Below are positions 52,493 to 57,428 of a stretch of DNA of 57,428 nt, piece after piece (positions within the stretch are counted from its first letter, which is position 1; each line of letters opens with the position of its first letter). The translations under genes were made by a program, and so were the position numbers. The stretch spans positions 1 through 57,428 of the forward strand of contig CACWHK010000007.1 of NCBI GenBank assembly GCA_902760755.1, read 5' to 3'. Below the pieces are notes generated by a model. The model worked only from the letters and a program-made list of their open reading frames with translations. It did no database searches and was not told where the DNA came from. Source of the stretch: an uncultured Lachnospiraceae bacterium. GTDB lineage: Bacteria > Bacillota > Clostridia > Lachnospirales > Lachnospiraceae.

Positions 52493-53767
52493 ATGAAGTG
52501 TCTTTCCGTATATCTGGAGATTCAAGGCGAACAAAAACATGTAGGGGATATTACAGGTACTTCGTATCTGGATGCTTCCTTTTGTTATTCCGAGGATTAT
52601 CTTGACGCTTCTTATGCAACTCCGATCTCGGTCTCGCTTCCGCTTTCTGAGTCCCCATTTTCTCCTGAAAGAACAAAGTGTTTCTTCGAAGGTTTGCTTC
52701 CGGAGGGCTTCTCAAGAAAAGCAGTATCCAATTGGATCAAGACGGATGAGGCAGATTATATTACAATCTTATCTGTTCTTGGAAGAGAGTGCCTGGGTGC
52801 AATAAAGATCGTGGAGGATGATCATGATACCGGAGAGGATGGTTATGAACTTCTCTCTATGGCTCGGGTAAAAGAGCTCGCCGGGGAAGGAGCAACGAAA
52901 GCTACGCAGATTCTGATGGAGACACATTTGTCTCTGGCAGGTGCAACCGGGAAGGTAGGTCTTTTTTACGATGAAGAAAAAGGAAACTGGTATCTTCCGA
53001 AGGGGAATGCTTCCAGTACTCATATCGTCAAGCAAAGTCATGTAAGACTGTCGCAGATCGTGCTGAATGAGCAACTCTGTATGTTGACAGCAAAGGGCAT
53101 AGGGATCGATGTCCCGGAGAGTTTTATCATCAATACCGGGAAGGGGGCGGATGACGAAATCCTTTTTGCCATAAGACGGTTTGACCGGACCAACGGTAGT
53201 GGTCGATTTTATAATAATCTGCAGATTCCACTACGGCTTCATCAGGAAGATATGGCTCAGGCAATGGGCATACCGGCAAGTGAAAAGTACGAACGGGAGC
53301 CGGCAAGTTATCTTCGCAGAATGTTTGATGTGATAAGAGAAAATGCCGTGGATCCCATCAATGAACAGCGCAGGCTTTGGAAACGGATCTGCTTTCAATT
53401 CCTGATCGGCAATACGGATTGTCATATAAAGAATCTGTCGTTGCTTTATAGTGAAGATCTGAAGAGGATCACGTTATCTCCGGCGTATGATATCGTATGT
53501 ACAAAACTCTACAATCTGACCAATCAAATGAGCTTTTTCCTGGGCGGAGAGATAGATATGGATAAGATGAATCGATCCACATTCGGAAAGGCTTCGGAGG
53601 AGGTTGGACTTACGGAGCGTATGGCGTTATCTATATTTGATGAGGTGGCGGATCATTTTGAGAAAGCTCTGGACGGAGCGGCTTCTGAATTGTGTGAATC
53701 CGGGTTCTCCGAAGCGGTTGCAATGAAGGACAAGATCCTGACCTGCGGCGGATATGGAAAGATTTAA
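52493..53767 (+). CDS. HipA-like serine/threonine kinase toxin
   Basis: The 424-residue protein has the HipA N-terminal domain (~1-105) and kinase domain. LSLAGATGKVGL is the phosphate-loop region, with the Ser in LSLAG at the autophosphorylated-serine position. NTDCHIKN (307-314) carries the catalytic Asp309, and SPAYDIV the metal-binding Asp. HipA kinases of E. coli phosphorylate glutamyl-tRNA synthetase and arrest growth; the target here is unknown. Codon use looks more AT-rich than neighbours, hinting at acquisition by transfer. Confidence 0.9.
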   Translation: MKCLSVYLEIQGEQKHVGDITGTSYLDASFCYSEDYLDASYATPISVSLPLSESPFSPERTKCFFEGLLPEGFSRKAVSNWIKTDEADYITILSVLGRECLGAIKIVEDDHDTGEDGYELLSMARVKELAGEGATKATQILMETHLSLAGATGKVGLFYDEEKGNWYLPKGNASSTHIVKQSHVRLSQIVLNEQLCMLTAKGIGIDVPESFIINTGKGADDEILFAIRRFDRTNGSGRFYNNLQIPLRLHQEDMAQAMGIPASEKYEREPASYLRRMFDVIRENAVDPINEQRRLWKRICFQFLIGNTDCHIKNLSLLYSEDLKRITLSPAYDIVCTKLYNLTNQMSFFLGGEIDMDKMNRSTFGKASEEVGLTERMALSIFDEVADHFEKALDGAASELCESGFSEAVAMKDKILTCGGYGKI

Positions 53768-53843
53768 GAGTGTATCGCTTTCCGGGTACATGCATATTTC
53801 CGGAAAGAGATTCGCATGTGTTTTGAGAAGAGGAATATCAGAA

Positions 53844-54296
53844 ATGATCGAATACAGGATCGCAACGGAAAAAGATATAGACCTTATGATGAGCAGTCGG
53901 CTGGAAATGCTCCGGGAAGTAAATGATCTCGCGGATGATTTTGTGTATGAAGATGCGTTCGTGGAGGAAAGCCGTCGGTACTTCCTGGAGGGAGACCAGA
54001 CCACGGTCTTGGTACTGGACGGGAATCGGGTGATCGGATGCGGTACGATCTGCTATATCGTGATCATGCCTACATTTTCACATCCCACAGGAAAACGGGC
54101 GCACCTGATGAATGTCTATACCTCGAAGGATTACCGAAGGCAGGGAATCGGCAGGAAGATGGTGGATATGCTGATCAGGGATGCCTGGGGAAAAGGTGCA
54201 ACGGAGATCAGCCTGGATGCAACAGAGGCGGGTAGACCGTTATATAAAAGGTGTGGTTTTGTCGATTCGGGAGAATGTATGGTGCTGGTGAAATAG
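53844..54296 (+). CDS. GNAT-family N-acetyltransferase
   Basis: The 150-residue GNAT protein has the acetyl-CoA loop in YTSKDYRRQGIGRKMVD (~92-108) and a C-terminal RPLYKRCGFV. The start at 53844 is chosen for fold length; GAGGA lies about 11 bases upstream, and the open frame reaches back into hipA's end. First of four GNAT genes in tandem. Confidence 0.85.
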   Translation: MIEYRIATEKDIDLMMSSRLEMLREVNDLADDFVYEDAFVEESRRYFLEGDQTTVLVLDGNRVIGCGTICYIVIMPTFSHPTGKRAHLMNVYTSKDYRRQGIGRKMVDMLIRDAWGKGATEISLDATEAGRPLYKRCGFVDSGECMVLVK

Positions 54297-54317
54297 CAGA
54301 AGTAGGAGGTAACACCT

Positions 54318-54743
54318 ATGATTGAATACGGAAATGAAATAACGGCAGAAGAGTATATGGAGCTTCGGAGACTGGTAGGCTGGATGGAATTCCCGCTGGA
54401 AGAGGCGCAGGCCGGACTGGATAATGCGTATATGGTTATGTCGGTGAGAGACGAGGGACGGGCCATCGGCGTGATGCGGCTTCTCTGGGACGGAGGATAT
54501 ATCGCATTTATTTCAGATGTGATCGTTGCTCCGGAGTATCAGGGACAGGGCATCGGACGGAAGCTGGTGGAGGCCTGTATCGACAGGGTGAAAGCAGATA
54601 TGAAGCCCGGCTATAAGGTGAAGATCAACCTGATGGCAGCGAAAGGGAAGGAACCCTTCTACGAGAAGTTTGGTTTCCTCCTTCGTCCGAATGAGAAGAC
54701 CGGCGCGGGTATGGATCAGTGGTTCTTCGCGGAAGAGGAGTAA
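54318..54743 (+). CDS. GNAT-family N-acetyltransferase
   Basis: The 141-residue GNAT protein contains VAPEYQGQGIGRKLVEA (~73-89) and EPFYEKFGF. GTAGGAGG precedes the ATG. It starts 21 bases after the previous GNAT gene and ends 22 before the next, so co-transcription is likely. Confidence 0.87.
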   Translation: MIEYGNEITAEEYMELRRLVGWMEFPLEEAQAGLDNAYMVMSVRDEGRAIGVMRLLWDGGYIAFISDVIVAPEYQGQGIGRKLVEACIDRVKADMKPGYKVKINLMAAKGKEPFYEKFGFLLRPNEKTGAGMDQWFFAEEE

Positions 54744-54765
54744 GGCCGAAACGGAGGATGTATCG

Positions 54766-55557
54766 ATGGATCATTTTGTGGATGAAAGAGATTATAAGCT
54801 TCTTGAGAAAGACGGATATACATTTTTTGTTCTGATGCGGATCATGGGCGGAAACTGTAAGCTGCTTCTGTCCGATCATGAACGGTTGATCCTCTGCTTT
54901 ACGGAGCCTCCCTTCCCGGTATGGATCTGGACTCCGGAGGATGCCACGGAAGAAGAAATGGAGAAGGCTTACCGGCTGGCAAAGGAGAATTCCCTGTTTG
55001 CAGACGGTTGCAGCTTCAATATCAAATATGAGTTGGCGGAGTATTTCATAAAAAGGGCGACAGACGACGGACGAAGCCTCACCATTTCTATGAATATGTA
55101 TGCCTACGACTGTCCGGAACCGTTGGAACCGGAAGGGAACACGGATGGTGCCATCCACTGCAGCGGACCGGAGGATCTGGAGGAGCTGGTTCACTTTCAG
55201 GAACTGTTCCATAAGGAGATCGGTATCGATCAGAAGGATGCTGCGGGGTATCGCGCGGATGCAGAGGCGTTGATCAGCAGCGGGAATATGTACTTCTGGA
55301 AGGATGCGGAGGGGCATAACGTTGCAAGCTGCGCCTTTCAGCCGAACGGAAATATGGCCTCCGTCAATCTGGTGTACACCCATCCGGAGTATCGAAGAAA
55401 GCATTATGCGGAGCACCTGGTGTATCAGGTGACCCGGATCGTAAAGGACAAAGGATATGTGCCGATGCTTTATACAAATGCGGACTATGTGGCGTCCAAT
55501 GCATGCTATGAAAAGATCGGATATGTACTGCGTGGAAAGCTCTGTACTGTAGGATAA
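54766..55557 (+). CDS. GNAT-family N-acetyltransferase with extra N-terminal domain
   Basis: The 263-residue protein has a ~130-residue N-terminal part of unclear fold, then a GNAT domain with YTHPEYRRKHYAEHL as acetyl-CoA loop and NACYEKIGY. The start at 54766 follows CGGAGG. An earlier in-frame ATG overlaps the previous gene and lacks support. Confidence 0.82.
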   Translation: MDHFVDERDYKLLEKDGYTFFVLMRIMGGNCKLLLSDHERLILCFTEPPFPVWIWTPEDATEEEMEKAYRLAKENSLFADGCSFNIKYELAEYFIKRATDDGRSLTISMNMYAYDCPEPLEPEGNTDGAIHCSGPEDLEELVHFQELFHKEIGIDQKDAAGYRADAEALISSGNMYFWKDAEGHNVASCAFQPNGNMASVNLVYTHPEYRRKHYAEHLVYQVTRIVKDKGYVPMLYTNADYVASNACYEKIGYVLRGKLCTVG

Positions 55558-55582
55558 AGGTTATCACGAAAGAAGGTACGTT

Positions 55583-56017
55583 ATGGTTAGAGAAGCGAGA
55601 ACAGAGGACCTTCCGGCGCTGCTGGAGTTATACCTGAATCTGCATGAGGACAGCATCCCGGAGACAAGCGCTCATCTCACGAAGACGTGGGATCAGATCA
55701 TCGGAGACCCGAATCATCACCTGATCGTGAAGGAAATTGACGGGAAGCTCATTTCCTCCTGTGTGTGCGTGATCATTCCGAACCTTACCCGGAATGTGCG
55801 GCCCTACGCCTTTGTGGAAAATGTGGTAACCCACGCGGATTACCGGGGACACGGCTACGCCGGCGAGTGCCTGGCCTACGCAAAGACCATCGCAGAGAAG
55901 GAAAACTGCTATAAAATGATGTTGCTCACCGGCTCCAGGAAACCTGAGACACTCCGGTTTTACGAGAAGGCCGGCTACAACAGCAGCGATAAAACCGCTT
56001 TTATCCAGTGGTTGTAG
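55583..56017 (+). CDS. GNAT-family N-acetyltransferase
   Basis: The 144-residue GNAT protein has VTHADYRGHGYAGECL (~81-96) and ETLRFYEKAGY. AAGAAGG precedes the ATG. Last of the tandem GNAT genes. Confidence 0.87.
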   Translation: MVREARTEDLPALLELYLNLHEDSIPETSAHLTKTWDQIIGDPNHHLIVKEIDGKLISSCVCVIIPNLTRNVRPYAFVENVVTHADYRGHGYAGECLAYAKTIAEKENCYKMMLLTGSRKPETLRFYEKAGYNSSDKTAFIQWL

Positions 56018-56101
56018 ATTTCATTACGAAGCGAGTAAGCGCGAAGTATGGAATAGGGGCATGGATACCCGAAATAATCCGGGACAGAATGGAGACAAGA
56101 T

Positions 56102-57349
56102 ATGGAGCTTGGCCTGAAGCGCGGAATGGTTGCGGTGGAACCCCACGATCCGCAGTGGGAAGTGACCGCGGCACAAACCATAGAACAACTGAAAAGTCTC
56201 CTGCAGGGAGTCGCGATCGATATACAGCATATCGGAAGCACAGCCATCCGGAGTATCGCTGCAAAGCCGATCATCGATATCGTTGTCGGTGTGAAGGATA
56301 TTGATGAGATACTTGAGTTAAATCCTGAACTGGAAGCGAAGGGATTCATCTTCCGGGGACAGGATCTTCCGGATCAGTATCTTTATGTGTGCGGAGATGC
56401 GGATTCCCGAACGCATCATATCCATGTTGTACTTCATGACTCGATCTACTGGAATAATTACGTGAATATGCGGGATTATCTGAACTGCCATGGAGAGGAT
56501 GCACGAGCATACTCTAAGTTAAAGGAGCGCCTGGCGAAGGAGTATCCGGAGGACCGGATCACCTATACCGAAAAGAAGAGGGCGCTGATCGATGAGATCC
56601 TGCGGAAGGCGATGGAATGGAGGGGCACGCAGATGAACTACTTTGTTGAAGGCTTGCAGGGCAGCGGGAAAAGCACGCTAGTCCGTAAGCTGACGGAAAA
56701 GCATCCGGCATATCAGGTATTCCGTGAGGGGGATTACAACCCGGTAGAGCTTGCCTGGTGTGCATATGTCAGTGAGAAGCAGTATGAAGCATATCTGGAG
56801 AAATACTGCTACACGCAGATCATGACGGATACCCCCGGTTTCTATAAGGATCTGGAACAGTATGAGATCTATAACAACCGTGTGTCGAAGGAGGATTTTA
56901 AAAGGATCATCTTCGACAGGTTCCGGAATTGGTCCGGGGACGGGCAGATCTTTGAGTGTTCGATCTTCCAGAACATCGTGGAGGACATGATCCTGTATCA
57001 GAACGCATCGGATCAGGAGATCCTTGAATTTTACAGGGAACTGGGCAAGCTCCTTGCGGATAAACAGCTGCACATCCTGTATCTGGAATCTGAGGATGTG
57101 GCAGGAAATATCAACGTGATCCGTAAGGAACGCTCGGATGCAGAGGGGAATGAAATGTGGTTCCCGCTGATGCTGGGATATTTCAACGAATCACCTTTCG
57201 CAAAGGCCCATGGTGTCTCCGGAGAGGATGCGATGATCGGGCATTTCATCCATCGGCAGGAGCTGGAGCTTAAGATCTGCCGGGAGATCTTCCCGGGACG
57301 GTACACGGTTCTGAAGTCGAAGAATTATGGTGACGATAAATTGGTTTGA
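56102..57349 (+). CDS. GrpB-like nucleotidyltransferase fused to a P-loop kinase-like domain
   Basis: The 415-residue protein has an N-terminal GrpB/UPF0157 nucleotidyltransferase-fold domain (~1-172), with HIGSTAIRSIAAKPIIDI (43-60) and HHIHVV. A P-loop domain from ~178 starts NYFVEGLQGSGKSTLV (179-194), like thymidylate/nucleoside kinase-type enzymes. The linker has an internal Met at 178, which suggests two ancestral genes joined. GGAGACAAGAT precedes the start. Substrates are unknown; GrpB proteins are linked to dephospho-CoA kinase fusions in other bacteria. Confidence 0.8.
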   Translation: MELGLKRGMVAVEPHDPQWEVTAAQTIEQLKSLLQGVAIDIQHIGSTAIRSIAAKPIIDIVVGVKDIDEILELNPELEAKGFIFRGQDLPDQYLYVCGDADSRTHHIHVVLHDSIYWNNYVNMRDYLNCHGEDARAYSKLKERLAKEYPEDRITYTEKKRALIDEILRKAMEWRGTQMNYFVEGLQGSGKSTLVRKLTEKHPAYQVFREGDYNPVELAWCAYVSEKQYEAYLEKYCYTQIMTDTPGFYKDLEQYEIYNNRVSKEDFKRIIFDRFRNWSGDGQIFECSIFQNIVEDMILYQNASDQEILEFYRELGKLLADKQLHILYLESEDVAGNINVIRKERSDAEGNEMWFPLMLGYFNESPFAKAHGVSGEDAMIGHFIHRQELELKICREIFPGRYTVLKSKNYGDDKLV

Positions 57350-57364
57350 CTGTAGTGCGTAGCA

Positions 57365-57428
57365 TTGTCTGAGCCACAGGCGAAGAATCCTGTCACTCGA
57401 ACCAAAAGATTCTTCGGGCTTACGCCCT
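57365..57428. repeat. Dispersed palindromic repeat, inverted pair at window end
   Basis: TTGTCTGAGCCACAGGCGAAGAATCC (57365-57390) in forward sense faces AGATTCTTCGGGCTTACGCCCT (57407-57428) in reverse sense. Together they can form a large stem-loop after the GrpB fusion gene. The second copy is cut by the window end. Confidence 0.7.

Noticed and set aside
38000-57428. An integrated phage or transposon island
   Set aside because: Gene content is accessory, but no integrase, transposase, phage structural gene or attachment repeat was found.

Overview
The window looks like a chromosomal segment of a Firmicute of the class Clostridia, most probably a Lachnospiraceae member; this is inferred from gene content and was not tested by a search. 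Pointers are the AddAB recombination nuclease, the QueF/QueH pair, strong AGGAGG ribosome-binding sites with ATG or TTG starts, TTGACA/TATAAT promoters with 17-bp spacers, a tRNA-Trp of Firmicute type, and a GH16/GH5 glucan-degrading pair suggesting a gut or rumen fibre user.

Region by region. 1-2248 holds the 3' end of a 23S rRNA with its terminator, a leftward SulP anion transporter and a tRNA-Trp. 2439-6519 carries an 830-residue tubulin/FtsZ-superfamily protein and a PurF homologue that has lost its N-terminal cysteine. 6534-6840 is a non-coding patch of GCGAAGC-type hairpin repeats. 6844-8914 reads leftward: a hypothetical gene, rlmH and an SLC13-type permease. 9193-11763 is a secreted GH16 lipoprotein plus a cytoplasmic GH5 enzyme. 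11905-15079 is a membrane transglutaminase-like protein plus a CbiJ-CbiE-CbiT triple fusion. 15219-19058 is a cell-wall-binding-repeat protein followed by the potassium uptake pair trkA-trkH. 19171-19806 is a leftward PRTase-like protein, divergent from a long rightward run: addB, addA, queF, folC, a 48-codon gene, a zinc-ribbon/TPR/coiled-coil membrane protein and a DUF308-like membrane protein (to 31322). After a second hairpin-repeat patch come a leftward TPM-like membrane protein, ispF, two small unknowns, queH, a methyltransferase, hslO and a MraY-like gene (to 37942).

From about 38 kb the content turns accessory: single-gene units for an MFS efflux protein, an aldo/keto reductase, acetyltransferases, a serine hydrolase, alpha/beta hydrolases and several one-component regulators. 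A leftward fumarate reductase/succinate dehydrogenase operon (43837-46783) diverges from a TetR gene across twin palindromes. A second TetR diverges from an HXXEE membrane protein across nested inverted repeats. A PadR gene shares a 17-bp promoter-proximal site with a hydrolase 2.3 kb upstream. A hipBA-type pair has palindromes overlapping its promoter, and the window ends with four GNAT genes and a GrpB/P-loop kinase fusion. A short palindromic repeat with a conserved ATTCTGAG...CGAAGAATCC core recurs between 42 and 57.4 kb. No transposase, integrase, phage gene or CRISPR array was seen.

Functional themes are intracellular and extracellular beta-glucan breakdown, potassium homeostasis, tRNA queuosine, DNA double-strand-break processing, anaerobic respiration with fumarate, and a set of lineage-specific proteins whose roles cannot be read from sequence alone.
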